A stretch of 64,000 bases of DNA from Micromonospora sp. WMMD961 (GCF_029626145.1 NZ_JARUBJ010000002.1:2572501-2636500), one strand, 5' to 3'. Positions 42,932 through 52,134 are shown, counted from the stretch's first letter. A program made the numbers and translations. Notes: a model not told the origin generated them from the sequence alone.

Positions 42932-43798
42932 TCACGCAAAGTTACGAGAAGCATGCTCAAGACGGGTCAAGGACGCCGTCGGATCGAGCGCCATCCGGCA
43001 CAGCTCCTCGTGCAGAAGGCTATACCCGAGCACCTGGTCGGCCTCCTCCAGAGCCAGTCCCATCGTGAGGTTATCCAGGTAAACCACGGAAGCGTCGCCG
43101 GCATCGGCGAAGTTGAGGATCACGTACGGGGTGCTCATCGCGGGGTGGCCGCCGGCCGCGAAGGGAAGTACCTGAATTATTACGTTGGGTAACTGTGCGA
43201 TCCGGCTCATGTGGACCAACTGTTCGGCCATCACCGCGGTGCCGCCGACCGGGCGCAGCAGCACGGCCTCGTTGAGTACCACCGAGAGTTGGACCGGGTT
43301 CTCGCGGCGCAGCACCTCCTGCCGGCGCAGCCGGGCCGCGACCTTGCGCTCCAGGCCGTCCTCGCCGGCGGTGCGCCGGAAGATCTCCCGGGCGTACGCC
43401 TCGGTCTGCAGCAGCCCTGGAACCGACTCGGCCTCGTACGTGCGCAACGCCGCCGCCTCGGCCTCCAGCCCCACGTAGAACTCGAACCACTCGGGTAGCA
43501 CGTCGCTGTAGTTCTGCCACCAGCCGCGTTGCTGTGCCCCCCGGGCGATCTCGATCAGGGCCTCGGCGTCCGAACCGGTGACCTCGTACAGCGCGAGGGC
43601 GGCTCGTACGTCGCGCGGTTTGATGCCGATCTGCGCGGTCTCGATCCGGGAGAGGTTGCTCTTGGACATGTCGAGCTGGCGGGCGGCCACGTCGAGGGTC
43701 ATGCCCGCGCGTTCCCGGAGCTGGCGAAGCTCCCGGGCGATGCGTCTGCGGCGGACGGTCGGGCTGGCGGCGGGTCGGTTGGTGGGGGTGGCGGTCAC
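42932..43798 (-). CDS. XRE-family regulator with DUF5753 (WhiJ/Scr1-like)
   Basis: 288 residues. An XRE helix-turn-helix (about 17-72, MTLDVAARQLDMSKSNLSRIE) precedes the DUF5753 ligand-type domain (EFYVGLEAEAAALRTYEAESVPGLLQT). GTG 43798 is the start. With the downstream DUF397 gene 41 bases away it forms the typical actinobacterial pair involved in developmental or stress control. It diverges from the GPP34 gene. Confidence 0.93.
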   Translation of the reverse strand: MTATPTNRPAASPTVRRRRIARELRQLRERAGMTLDVAARQLDMSKSNLSRIETAQIGIKPRDVRAALALYEVTGSDAEALIEIARGAQQRGWWQNYSDVLPEWFEFYVGLEAEAAALRTYEAESVPGLLQTEAYAREIFRRTAGEDGLERKVAARLRRQEVLRRENPVQLSVVLNEAVLLRPVGGTAVMAEQLVHMSRIAQLPNVIIQVLPFAAGGHPAMSTPYVILNFADAGDASVVYLDNLTMGLALEEADQVLGYSLLHEELCRMALDPTASLTRLEHASRNFA

Positions 43799-43846
43799 TG
43801 TCCGAGTCTGACAGAACAAGATCCGCAGGTCGTGCCTGCACGGAGT

Positions 43847-43870
43847 GCAACTTTCAAATCTGGGAGTTGC
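43847..43870. promoter_or_regulatory. inverted repeat between XRE and GPP34 genes
   Basis: GCAACT at 43847-43852 and AGTTGC at 43865-43870 flank an A/T-rich centre in the 141-base divergent gap. This could be the operator of the XRE regulator; it is short and unproven. Confidence 0.35.
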
Positions 43871-43939
43871 GTTGCAATAGCTCTCGGTGCATCCTTTCTC
43901 GGTCGCGATCACTGTGGACACACCTGTGCGGGAGGACCG

Positions 43940-44566
43940 TTGCTCATCGCCGACGAGTTCTTCCTGATCGCACACAACGACAGTCGCGGCAAGGCCAAGC
44001 TGCACCCGGCGGCGACCGGGCTCGGGCTGGCGGCGGGGCTGCTCGGCGAGCTGATCCTCTATGGACACATCACCGTGTCGGCCGGGCAGGTCACCGTCAT
44101 CGACCGTCGCCCGCCAGCGGACGCGCTGGCGCACACCGTGCTCGACCAGTTGATCGGCGAGTCCCAGCACCAGGCGCTGCGGACCTGGCTCAGCTTCCTG
44201 GCGCAGAGCGCGACGACCTCGGTGGGGGAGCGGCTGGCCCGCGCCGGCGTGCTGCGTCGGCAGGAGAGTCGCCGGCTGCTGCGCACCTCAGTCAGCTACC
44301 TGCCGATCGATCTCAACGCGGTGGCCTGGCCGGCAACCCGGCTACGGGCACTGCTGGACCGGCCCGACCCGCCGAACGTGCCGGACGCGCTGCTGCTCGG
44401 CCTCGTCGTGGCCGCGGGACTGACCCGCGAGGTGCTGTGGAGCGCCGGCCCGCGCGCCCACCACCGACTGAACGTCCTCATCCCCGCACTGCCGGCACCG
44501 CTGAAGGAACTGGTCGGGCACACCGAGGCAGCCGTCGGCGCCGCCGTGCTGCGCGGCATTCCCTGA
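43940..44566 (+). CDS. GPP34-family phosphoprotein
   Basis: 208 residues from TTG 43940, with GGGAGG seven bases before it and no ATG or GTG nearby. It starts LLIADEFFLIAHND and contains the GPP34 (Golgi phosphoprotein 3) pattern LGLAAGLLGELIL, which in eukaryotes binds PI4P and Golgi glycosyltransferases. Bacterial members, common in actinobacteria, are of unknown role, probably membrane-peripheral. Confidence 0.88.
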   Translation: MLIADEFFLIAHNDSRGKAKLHPAATGLGLAAGLLGELILYGHITVSAGQVTVIDRRPPADALAHTVLDQLIGESQHQALRTWLSFLAQSATTSVGERLARAGVLRRQESRRLLRTSVSYLPIDLNAVAWPATRLRALLDRPDPPNVPDALLLGLVVAAGLTREVLWSAGPRAHHRLNVLIPALPAPLKELVGHTEAAVGAAVLRGIP

Positions 44567-44614
44567 TTTCCCCGGTAACCCCCTACCCCTCCCCTCTACG
44601 ACCGGAGTAGTCGT

Positions 44615-46126
44615 ATGCCCCCGACATCGACAGTCGACCGACCCAGCAACGTCTCCGACGCCCTGGCCCGAGGCCGCCTCGGCGTCCCCTCGGTGATCTT
44701 CTTCGTGCTCTCCGCAGCCGCGCCGTTGACAGTGGTGGCCGGCGTCGTCACCACCGGCTACGGCGTCATCGGGGTGACCGGCATCCCGCTGGCCTTCCTG
44801 CTGGTCGCCGCCGTGCTCGCCCTGTTCTCGGTGGGCTACGTCGCGATGTCGCGCCGGGTGGAGAACGCCGGCGCCTTCTACGCCTACATCTCCCGTGGTC
44901 TCGGCCGGCCGGCGGGAGTGGGCGCCGCCTGGGTCGCGCTGATCGCGTACAACGCGCTACAGGTCGGGCTGTACGGCACCATCGGCGCGGCGGCCGAGCC
45001 GGTCCTCGACCGGATCTTCGGTGGGCACCCGCACTGGGCCGTCGTGGCACTGGTGGCGTGGGCGCTGGTCGGCCTGCTCGGCCTGCTCCGGGTGGACATC
45101 AACGGCCTGGTTCTGGCCGCGCTGCTGGTCGCCGAGATCGTGGTGATCCTCGTCTTCGACCTGGGGCAGCTCGGCAACCCGGCCGGTGACCAGGTCAGCT
45201 TCGCCAGTTTCGCGCCGGACAACCTCTTCGTGCCGGGGGTCGGCGCGGTGCTGGTGCTGGCCATCCTGGGCTTCGTCGGCTTCGAGTCCGCGGTGGTCTT
45301 CAGCGAGGAGAGCAAGGACCCCAAGCGGACGGTGCCGCTCGCGACGTACCTGTCGGTGGCGATCATCGCCGGGCTGTACGCGCTGTCGTCCTGGACCATG
45401 GCGGTCGCCGTGGGGCCGGACCAGATCGTCGCGGAGGCCGGCGAGCAGAGTGTCGGTCTGATCTTCAACCTGGCTGCCGCGCAGCTCGGCGACACCGTGG
45501 TCACCATCGGGCAGGTGCTCTTCCTGACCTCGGTGCTCGCCGCGATGATCTCGTTCCACAACACGACGGCCCGCTACACCTTCGCGCTCGGCCGGGAGCG
45601 GGTGCTGCCGGCGGTGTTCGGGCAGACCTCGGCCCGTTCCGGGGCTCCCCGGGCGGCCTCGGTGGCACAGAGCGTCCTCGGCCTGGCGGTCATCCTGGTG
45701 TACGCGGTCAACGGCTGGGACCCGGTGGTCCAACTGTTCTTCTGGGGCGGCACGACCGGTGGGTTCGGCGTGCTGCTGCTGATCGCCGCCACCTCGGTGG
45801 CCGTGATCGCCTACTTCGCCCGCTCCGGGGGCGGTGAGAACGTCTGGCGGCGGGTCGTCGCCCCTGGCCTGGCCACCGTCGCGCTCTTCGTGATCATCTG
45901 GTTGGCGGTGTCGAACTTCGCCAACCTGCTCGGCGTCGCGCCGGACTCCACCCTGCGCTGGGCGTTGCCCGCCGTGTACCCGGTGGCCGCGCTGCTGGGC
46001 ATCGGCTGGGCGCTGGTGCTGCGCGGCAACCGTCCGGACACGTACGCCCGGATCGGCCTGGGCGCGGCGAGCAGCGCCGCCGTCGTCAATCCGGCGGGGC
46101 AGGCCACCGCGGAGGCGACCCGATGA
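44615..46126 (+). CDS. APC-superfamily amino-acid permease
   Basis: 503 residues with about 12-14 membrane helices. VIFFVLSAAAPLTVVAGVV and GFVGFESAVVFSEESKDPKRTVP are typical for the APC family, the second with the loop motif between helices 6 and 7. It overlaps the following GNAT gene by four bases (ATGA). Substrate probably an amino acid. Confidence 0.92.
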   Translation: MPPTSTVDRPSNVSDALARGRLGVPSVIFFVLSAAAPLTVVAGVVTTGYGVIGVTGIPLAFLLVAAVLALFSVGYVAMSRRVENAGAFYAYISRGLGRPAGVGAAWVALIAYNALQVGLYGTIGAAAEPVLDRIFGGHPHWAVVALVAWALVGLLGLLRVDINGLVLAALLVAEIVVILVFDLGQLGNPAGDQVSFASFAPDNLFVPGVGAVLVLAILGFVGFESAVVFSEESKDPKRTVPLATYLSVAIIAGLYALSSWTMAVAVGPDQIVAEAGEQSVGLIFNLAAAQLGDTVVTIGQVLFLTSVLAAMISFHNTTARYTFALGRERVLPAVFGQTSARSGAPRAASVAQSVLGLAVILVYAVNGWDPVVQLFFWGGTTGGFGVLLLIAATSVAVIAYFARSGGGENVWRRVVAPGLATVALFVIIWLAVSNFANLLGVAPDSTLRWALPAVYPVAALLGIGWALVLRGNRPDTYARIGLGAASSAAVVNPAGQATAEATR

Positions 46127-46713
46127 GCGTGGTCATCGAGCGCCTCGGGCCGGAGGAGACCACCCTCGTGGCGGGTCGGATCGCCGAGGCGTTCACCGTG
46201 CTGGAGGTGACGTACTGGCTGGTGCCCGACGCGAGTAAGCGGGAGGCCGTGCTGGCCGGGGACTTCGAGATCCTGGTCGGCCATGCCATGCGGTACGGCA
46301 TGGTGCACGCCACCGAGGACCGGGCGTCGGTCGCGGTCTGGTTCCCGTCGGTCGGCGAGCCCGCGCCGCCGCCGGTGGACTACGACACCCGACTGGCCGC
46401 CGCCTGCGGTGAGTGGACCGACCGGTTCCAGCACCTCGACGACCTGTTCGCGGCGAACCACCCGCACCCGGACCACCACCACCTGGCCTTCCTGGCGACC
46501 CGGCCGGACCGACAGGGGCAGGGTTTGGGCAGCGCGTTGATGCGGCACCACCACGCCTGGCTGGACGCCAACGCGATGCCCGCGTACCTGGAGGCGAGCA
46601 GCCCGCGCAGCCGAGATCTATACGCCAGGCACGGTTACCTGGCGGGCGAGCCGTTCCGGGTGCCCGACGGCACGCCGTTCTGGCCGATGTGGCGGGAGCC
46701 GGCGGGAAACTGA
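46123..46713 (+). CDS. GNAT-family N-acetyltransferase
   Basis: 196 residues with the acetyl-CoA-binding signature RPDRQGQGLGSALMRHH and YLEASSPRSRDLYARHGY, close to GNAT enzymes of the phosphinothricin-acetyltransferase-like type. Translationally coupled to the permease, so it may modify the imported compound. Substrate unknown. Confidence 0.88.
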   Translation: MSVVIERLGPEETTLVAGRIAEAFTVLEVTYWLVPDASKREAVLAGDFEILVGHAMRYGMVHATEDRASVAVWFPSVGEPAPPPVDYDTRLAAACGEWTDRFQHLDDLFAANHPHPDHHHLAFLATRPDRQGQGLGSALMRHHHAWLDANAMPAYLEASSPRSRDLYARHGYLAGEPFRVPDGTPFWPMWREPAGN

Positions 46714-46774
46714 CCGCCCCCGGGCACTGTCAGAACCCGAACACTGTCACGTGAGTGGGACAGTGCAGACACGA

Positions 46775-46811
46775 GCGGAGGGCCGGGTCCACGGACCCGG
46801 CCCTCCGCTTT
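46775..46811. terminator. bidirectional hairpin between acetyltransferase and sigma-factor genes
   Basis: Perfect 16-base arms (GCGGAGGGCCGGGTCC and its complement) with a two-base loop, followed on the plus strand by TTTCG. Lies between convergent genes. Confidence 0.9.
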
Positions 46812-46821
46812 CGTCGACTGC

Positions 46822-47646
46822 TCAGTACGTGCCGTCCAGCTGCCCACGCAGCTTGGTCAGCGCCCGGGTCAACAGCCGGGAGACGTGCATCTGCGAGACG
46901 CCGATCTGGTCGGCGATCTGCGACTGGGTCAGGTTGCCGTAGAAGCGCAGCGTGAGGATCTTCTGCTCGCGCTCGTCGAGGGTGGCCAGCGCCGGGCCGA
47001 GGGCGACCCGCAGCTCGGCCAGCTCGAACTCGTTGTCCTCGCCGCCGAGCATGTCGCCCAGCTCGGTGGCCCGCTCGCCGTCGCCGGTCGGGGTGGACAG
47101 TGACACCGCGTTGTACGCGCGGGCGCCCTCCAGGCCCTCCAGGACCTCTTCCTCGGTGAGCTTGAGGTGCGCGGCGATGTCGGCGACCGTGGGCGAGCGG
47201 CCGAGGGTCTGCAGGAGCGAGCTGTTGGCGTCGGAGATGGCCAGCCGCAGCTCCTGAAGCCGGCGGGGGACGCGGATGTCCCAGGTGCGGTCCCGGAAGT
47301 GCCGCTTGAGCTCGCCGATGATGGTGGGGATCGCGTAGCCGGCGAAGTCGACACCGCGGGAGGGGTCGAACTTGTCGATCGCCTTGATCAGGCCGACTGC
47401 GGCGGTCTGGGCCAGGTCGTCGGTCGGCTCGCCGCGCCCGCTGTAGCGGTGGGCCAGGTGGTTGGCCAGCGGCAGCCAGGCCTCGATCGCGCGGTCCCGG
47501 AGGGCGGCGCGCGACGGGTGGTTGACGGGCAGTGCGGCCATGGCGTTGAGCAGGTCGGCGGCGCTGTCGGTGAGAGCGCGCGGGTCGAGCTTGGTGGTTG
47601 CCTTCACGGCGGTGCTCGGCTGCTCGGTGATCGTTGGCGCGGTCAT
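46822..47646 (-). CDS. SigB/SigF-family alternative sigma factor
   Basis: 274 residues. Region 2 LANHLAHRYSGRGEPTDDLAQTAAVGLIKAIDKF, region 3 LTEEEVLEGLEGARAYNAVSL and region 4 TQSQIADQIGVSQMHVSRLL are all present, matching the SigB/F/G group that controls stress and development. ATG 47646 is preceded by CAGGGAGG. Such sigma factors are usually controlled by anti-sigma kinases; none is adjacent, but a phosphatase/kinase fusion occurs at 63181. Confidence 0.93.
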   Translation of the reverse strand: MTAPTITEQPSTAVKATTKLDPRALTDSAADLLNAMAALPVNHPSRAALRDRAIEAWLPLANHLAHRYSGRGEPTDDLAQTAAVGLIKAIDKFDPSRGVDFAGYAIPTIIGELKRHFRDRTWDIRVPRRLQELRLAISDANSSLLQTLGRSPTVADIAAHLKLTEEEVLEGLEGARAYNAVSLSTPTGDGERATELGDMLGGEDNEFELAELRVALGPALATLDEREQKILTLRFYGNLTQSQIADQIGVSQMHVSRLLTRALTKLRGQLDGTY

Positions 47647-48025
47647 GGGTGGTCCTCCCTGCACCTCGTCCGCGGACAAAAAAGGGTGTGACTCTTTGGT
47701 TTAGCTTCCTGTGGGCCGTTCGGGACTCACCTTAACCTGATCGTCTCGCGGAAATCTAGCCGAAAGGCTGATGTACTTAAGGTGTGCCGAGCAACGAAAG
47801 GTGCAAATCAGGCATGAATCGGGCCGCCTGTGGGGATCCGTACCGGTTCTACGTCAGGTTGCGTGCCCACCCGGTCATCCCGCCGGACTGACCGAGCGGT
47901 CCTTGTCCCGCGCCAACCGGTCAACATGAAATCCGACATCCGGGCAGGAGTGTCGCCTATCCGTCGTTGTCCCGCTGGCGGGACCGGCCGTAGCGTCGCG
48001 TGTACACACCCGGTTCGGAGGCACC
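47647..48025. other. 379-base divergent gap, promoters
   Basis: No gene is supported. The AT-richer part about 47680-47780 is the likely promoter of the sigma gene; I could not fit a clean GTTT/GGGTA SigB-type pair. The right part leads into the next gene, with GGAGG before its GTG. Confidence 0.4.
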
Positions 48026-48775
48026 GTGCTCGATCCAGCCGCTCCCCAGCTCGTCGTGAACAGTCGAACGCTCTACTTCAGTTGGCTGCCGGCGGACCCG
48101 GACGCGGTCGCCGCACTGGTTCCGCCGGGGCTGTGCCCCCGCCCCGACCGCCAGGTGTTCCTCAACCAGTACGTCGTGGATGACGAGACACAGACCAGCG
48201 GCTTCGGCGCGTACTCGCTGACCTACCTCGGCGTCTCACTCGTGGGCGTCGACGCTCCCGGCGGCCTCAACCCCGGTGGCTGGTGGAGCCACTACGTGGC
48301 CTCCAGCCGGCGGGTCCGTGAGTACGCTGCCGCCCGAGGCGCCCCGGTGCTCTCCGGGCGGACCAGGATCGAGGTGAGCGGCGAGGACCTGCTCTCCGAG
48401 ACGGAGATCGACGGGAACCCGTTGATCCAGACGCGCTGCCGGGTGGGCGAGACCGGTCACGTGATCAGCAGCGGGCACCACCGCTACTTCACCCGTCGCG
48501 ACGGCCAGTTCCTCAGCTCGGCCTACCCGTTCGTCGCCGAGCCGGTCTCCCCGTTCGAGATCGAGTCGGTGGAGTTCCTCCAGCCGCGGCACCCGATGTA
48601 CGCGCTCCGCCCGGCCAACCCGCTGACCATCGGCTTCGGCTACTACTCTCCGCGCTCCTCGTTCGCCTACCCCGGCGGACTGACCGTCCACCCGGTCGCC
48701 GCGCCGGAGCCGGCCCGACCGGTTCACCAGGTGCCGGCCAGCCTCGCCCGCAGCGGCCGGCCGTCCGGGTCGTAG
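48026..48775 (+). CDS. acetoacetate-decarboxylase-fold protein without lysine
   Basis: 249 residues from GTG 48026 (CGGAGG upstream). The middle (VNSRTLYFSWLPADPDAVAALVPPGLCPRPDRQVFLNQYVV, LTYLGVSLVGVDAP) follows the ADC-like beta-cone family. The catalytic mechanism of acetoacetate decarboxylase needs a Schiff-base lysine, but this protein contains no lysine at all, so it cannot use that mechanism and may be a ligand-binding or differently acting homologue. The last 52 bases overlap the convergent phospholipase D gene. Confidence 0.78.
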   Translation: MLDPAAPQLVVNSRTLYFSWLPADPDAVAALVPPGLCPRPDRQVFLNQYVVDDETQTSGFGAYSLTYLGVSLVGVDAPGGLNPGGWWSHYVASSRRVREYAAARGAPVLSGRTRIEVSGEDLLSETEIDGNPLIQTRCRVGETGHVISSGHHRYFTRRDGQFLSSAYPFVAEPVSPFEIESVEFLQPRHPMYALRPANPLTIGFGYYSPRSSFAYPGGLTVHPVAAPEPARPVHQVPASLARSGRPSGS

Positions 48776-50313
48776 ACCAGCCGGTACACCGGCACCGCCC
48801 AGGCCCGGGTGAACCACGGCAGCCGCTCGGGGCGGTGCGGGCGCAGCCGTCCGGGCGGCCGTTCGCCGACCTGACCGCCGTCGTACCACCGCTGGAGCGC
48901 GTCGGCGGCGGCGGTGACAGCCGCTACGGCGTCCGCCGGGTCGATCAGGTCGGCGTCGTCCGCACCGTCCGGGTCACGGTCCAGGTGTTCGCGCCAGAGC
49001 CGTAGCCGCATGTCCCGGGCGAAGACCCGAGCGCCGTCTCCCTGACCTGCGGGATCGGTGGGCTCTCGCTGATCGCGGGTGTCGTCGAGCACCGCGCAGG
49101 ACAACTCGCTGTCGTGTGTCCAGGACCGGCGGTTGAAGTTGTCGCTGCCCACGCTGGCCCAGACGTCGTCGACGACGCACACCTTGGCGTGCACGTAGAC
49201 CGGGTCGCCGGAGTGGTTCTCGACGTCGAACACGTGCACCCGGTCCGGTGCGGCGCGCTCGCACAGCGACAGCGCCTGTTCCCGCCCGACCATGTTCGGC
49301 GGTAGCGCCAGCCTGCCGTCCACGTCCGGGTGCCGCGGCACCACGGCGACCAGGTGCAGCTCCGGGTTGTCCCGCAGCGCGTGTGCGAACAGGTCCGCGA
49401 CCTCGGTGGACCAGAGGTACTGGTCCTCCAGGTAGATGAGTCGGCGGGCGCGGCGTACCGCCTTGGTGTAACCCCGGGCCACGGTCCGCTCGCCGTCGGG
49501 CGCGAACGAGTAGCGGGGCCGCACGGCGGGGTAGGTGCGCAACACCTGGATCTGGTGCGGACCGCAGGGTGGGGGATCGGCCGGTTGCTCGGGCAGTGGG
49601 TCCGGGCGCAGGTCCGCGCCGCGCAGCCGATCCCGCAGGTAGGCGACCGGGTTCTCCGAGTCCAGCGGCATCGGGTCGGTCCAGCGTTCCCGGAACAGGG
49701 TGTCCAACGCGCCCACCACCGGGCCGCGTACCGCGAGCTGCACGTCGTGCCAGGGCGGGTTGGACCCGTAGCGGGGGGACATCTGCACCGGTTGCGGGTC
49801 ACCATGATGATCGGCGTCGTCGCGGCGGCTGTGGCACAGGTCGATCCCGCCGGCGAACGCGATGTCCCGGTCCGGTGCGCCCAGGTGCCGCAACACCACG
49901 AGTTTCTGGTGGTGCGACCCGCCGCGCCGGACCCGCTGGTCGAGCAGCACCTCGCCACCGGCAGCCGAGATCGCCTCGCTGAGGTCGCGGTTCTCCGCCT
50001 CGCTGTAGGCCAGCACGTCGAGGTGCGAGCGCCAGATCAGCCCCTTGACCACCACGCCCCGCTGGGCGGCCTGGGCGAAGAGCTGGGCCACGGTCGGGCC
50101 GTCCGGGCGCAGCCGCTGGTCCGGGTCACCCCGCCAGTCGGTGAAGAACAGGTGGTCACCGGGACCGAGCGCCTGCACCTCGTCGACCAGCCGGTCGAAG
50201 TAGGCGGCACCGTGAATCAACGGCTCGGCGAGGTTTCCCGTGGTCCAGGTGGGTAACCCAGACACCGGGTTGGCGCGTTCCTCCGCGGTGAGAAACCAGT
50301 CCTGCAACGGCAC
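48724..50313 (-). CDS. phospholipase D-family protein
   Basis: 529 residues. Two HKD motifs: GSHHQKLVVL...DRDIAFAGGIDL and YVHAKVCVVDDVWASVGSDNFN. I chose GTG 50313 (VPLQDWFLTAEERANP) because AGGAGGG lies seven bases upstream; the frame also extends to GTG 50445, adding 44 residues without homology appearance. No signal peptide is seen, so it may be cytoplasmic or membrane-associated. It cuts phosphodiester bonds in lipids or nucleic acids; substrate unproven. Confidence 0.9.
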   Translation of the reverse strand: MPLQDWFLTAEERANPVSGLPTWTTGNLAEPLIHGAAYFDRLVDEVQALGPGDHLFFTDWRGDPDQRLRPDGPTVAQLFAQAAQRGVVVKGLIWRSHLDVLAYSEAENRDLSEAISAAGGEVLLDQRVRRGGSHHQKLVVLRHLGAPDRDIAFAGGIDLCHSRRDDADHHGDPQPVQMSPRYGSNPPWHDVQLAVRGPVVGALDTLFRERWTDPMPLDSENPVAYLRDRLRGADLRPDPLPEQPADPPPCGPHQIQVLRTYPAVRPRYSFAPDGERTVARGYTKAVRRARRLIYLEDQYLWSTEVADLFAHALRDNPELHLVAVVPRHPDVDGRLALPPNMVGREQALSLCERAAPDRVHVFDVENHSGDPVYVHAKVCVVDDVWASVGSDNFNRRSWTHDSELSCAVLDDTRDQREPTDPAGQGDGARVFARDMRLRLWREHLDRDPDGADDADLIDPADAVAAVTAAADALQRWYDGGQVGERPPGRLRPHRPERLPWFTRAWAVPVYRLVYDPDGRPLRARLAGTW

Positions 50314-50448
50314 CGTCCAGCCCTCCTGGAGGTCGGCAACGTCCTCACCGTAGGACGCCCGACCCGGGGCCGCACGCCAGGCCGACAGACCAGTGACCTG
50401 GTCAACGCCACCGAAGAGCGACGCGACGACAGCCGAGGAGGCCACACC

Positions 50449-50577
50449 ATGCCCCGCGACACGACGAATCCCGTGACCGAGGACCGCGAGCCGGCGGTGG
50501 AGAGCGAACGGGGTGCGCTGGTAGCGGTGTTGCTGATGGTGATTCTGGGTGTCGCCGGGATCTTCGCGGTTTCCTGA
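50449..50577 (+). CDS. small single-helix membrane protein
   Basis: 42 residues, ATG 50449 with GAGGAGG eight bases upstream. A polar N-terminus (1-23) is followed by one membrane helix (GALVAVLLMVILGVAGIFAV). Good ribosome site and codon use make it a likely real gene. Divergent from phospholipase D; role unknown. Confidence 0.75.
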   Translation: MPRDTTNPVTEDREPAVESERGALVAVLLMVILGVAGIFAVS

Positions 50578-50581
50578 GATC

Positions 50582-50621
50582 GGCGCCGACGCCTCGCGGG
50601 TGATGCGGAGGCGCCGGCGCC
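50582..50621. terminator. hairpin between small membrane protein and pirin genes
   Basis: Long arms GGCGCCG-A-CGCCTC and GAGGCG-C-CGGCGCC with one internal mismatch and a 12-base loop, located five bases after the stop of the small gene and before the end of the convergent pirin gene. Confidence 0.85.
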
Positions 50622-50642
50622 AGTCTCAGTCGTCACCAGTGG

Positions 50643-51629
50643 TCAGGGGCGGGTGCCCTGGTCGCCGGTGTGCGGCAGACGCTCGGTGGGGATCACGCCG
50701 AGCCTTCCGGCCTGGAAGTCCTCGAACGCCTGGATCAGCTCGTCCCGGGTGTTCATCACGAACGGGCCGTACTGCGCCACCGGCTCCCGGATCGGCTGGC
50801 CACCCATGATGTAGAGGTCCAGCGCCGGGGCGTTGCTGTCCTGCGCGGTGTCGGCGCCGAACCGCAGCGCGTCGCCCGGACCGTGCACCGCGAGCTGACC
50901 GGTGCGTACCGGCCGCCGGTCGGTGCCGACCGTGCCGCGCCCGCCGAGGACGTACACCAGGGCGTTGAACTCGGGCTGCCAGGGCAGGTCGACCTGCGCC
51001 CCCGGCTGCACGGTGACGTGCGTGATGGTGATCGGGGTGAAGGTCGAACCGGGGCCGCGGTGCCCGGCGATCTCACCGGCGATGACCCGGATCAGCGCGC
51101 CGCCGTCGGGCGTGGTGAGCAGTGCCGACTCCCCGCCTCGGATGTCCTGGTAGCGGGGCGGGTTCATCTTGGCCGACCGGGGCAGGTTGACCCAGAGTTG
51201 GGTGCCGTGGAAGAGCCCGCCGCTCATCACCAGGTGCTCCGGCGGCGCCTCGATGTGCAGCAGGCCGCTACCCGCCGTCATCCACTGCGTGTCGCCGTCG
51301 GTGATGGTGCCGCCACCGCCGTGCGAGTCCTGATGGTCGAAGACACCGTCGATGATGTAGGTGACGGTTTCGAAGCCGCGGTGCGGGTGCCACGGCGTGC
51401 CCTTAGGCTCGCCCGGCGCGTAGTCGACCTCGCCCATCTGGTCGAGGTGGATGAACGGGTCCAGGTCGGTGGTCGACACTCCGGCGAAGGCGCGACGGAC
51501 CGGGAAGCCCTCGCCCTCGAAGCCGGTGGGAGCGGTGGTCACCGTGCGGACCGGACGGAAGGTGGTGGACTCCTCCAGCCGGGGCAGACGGGGGAGGACG
51601 AGAACGTTGTCGACGGTGATCGCGGGCAT
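50643..51629 (-). CDS. pirin-family protein
   Basis: 328 residues with two cupin domains. The N-terminal metal site is in HPHRGFETVTYIIDG with further His/Glu in GGLFHGTQLWVNLP. Bacterial pirins include quercetin dioxygenases and redox regulators. The start is nine bases after the MarR stop, so both form an operon, and this may be the enzyme that the MarR protein controls. Confidence 0.9.
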   Translation of the reverse strand: MPAITVDNVLVLPRLPRLEESTTFRPVRTVTTAPTGFEGEGFPVRRAFAGVSTTDLDPFIHLDQMGEVDYAPGEPKGTPWHPHRGFETVTYIIDGVFDHQDSHGGGGTITDGDTQWMTAGSGLLHIEAPPEHLVMSGGLFHGTQLWVNLPRSAKMNPPRYQDIRGGESALLTTPDGGALIRVIAGEIAGHRGPGSTFTPITITHVTVQPGAQVDLPWQPEFNALVYVLGGRGTVGTDRRPVRTGQLAVHGPGDALRFGADTAQDSNAPALDLYIMGGQPIREPVAQYGPFVMNTRDELIQAFEDFQAGRLGVIPTERLPHTGDQGTRP

Positions 51630-51638
51630 CGAAGGCTC

Positions 51639-52121
51639 CTAGCTCGTGGCAGGGGTTGTCGCACCGGACCGGGACGCCCGCAGGCGGTCCCCGATCCGGC
51701 CGAAGACCCGGGTGAGGCAGGCGACCTCGGCATCGTCGAGGTCGTCCATCAGGTGGGTGCGCACCGACGCCAGGTGGTGTGGTGCGGCGTCCCGTAGTGC
51801 GAGCAGCCCGGCGGCGGTGAGGACCGCCTCGCTGCCGCGTCGGTCGTCCGGACAGGGCTCCTTGCTGACCATGCCGCGGCGCTGCATGGAGGAGATCTGG
51901 TACGTCAGTCGGCTCGGCGAGAAGATGAGTCGGCTGGCCAGCTCGCCCATCCGCAGTCGCTGCCCCGGTGCCTCGGAGAGCAGGACCAGCACGTGGTAGT
52001 CGGCGAAGCTGAGATCGCTGTGGCCGCGCAGGTCTTCTTCCAGCTGGGTGTAGAGACGCTGGCTGGCCTCGATGTAGGCGCGCCAGGCGGCCTCTCGGGT
52101 GCTGTCCAGGCTCTCGGTCAT
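51639..52121 (-). CDS. MarR-family repressor
   Basis: 160 residues with the winged helix ASRLIFSPSRLTYQISSMQRRGMV and the conserved DDRRGSEAVLTAAG wing. It sits right behind a nearly perfect palindrome and in front of a pirin gene, so it is probably an autorepressor that also controls pirin. Signal probably a phenolic or oxidative compound. Confidence 0.92.
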   Translation of the reverse strand: MTESLDSTREAAWRAYIEASQRLYTQLEEDLRGHSDLSFADYHVLVLLSEAPGQRLRMGELASRLIFSPSRLTYQISSMQRRGMVSKEPCPDDRRGSEAVLTAAGLLALRDAAPHHLASVRTHLMDDLDDAEVACLTRVFGRIGDRLRASRSGATTPATS

Positions 52122-52134
52122 GCGGTCGACGATA

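Noticed and set aside
47830..48183. Plus-strand frame overlapping the start of the ADC-like gene
   Set aside because: Arg/Ser-rich shadow without ribosome site; the ADC-like frame has GGAGG before its GTG.
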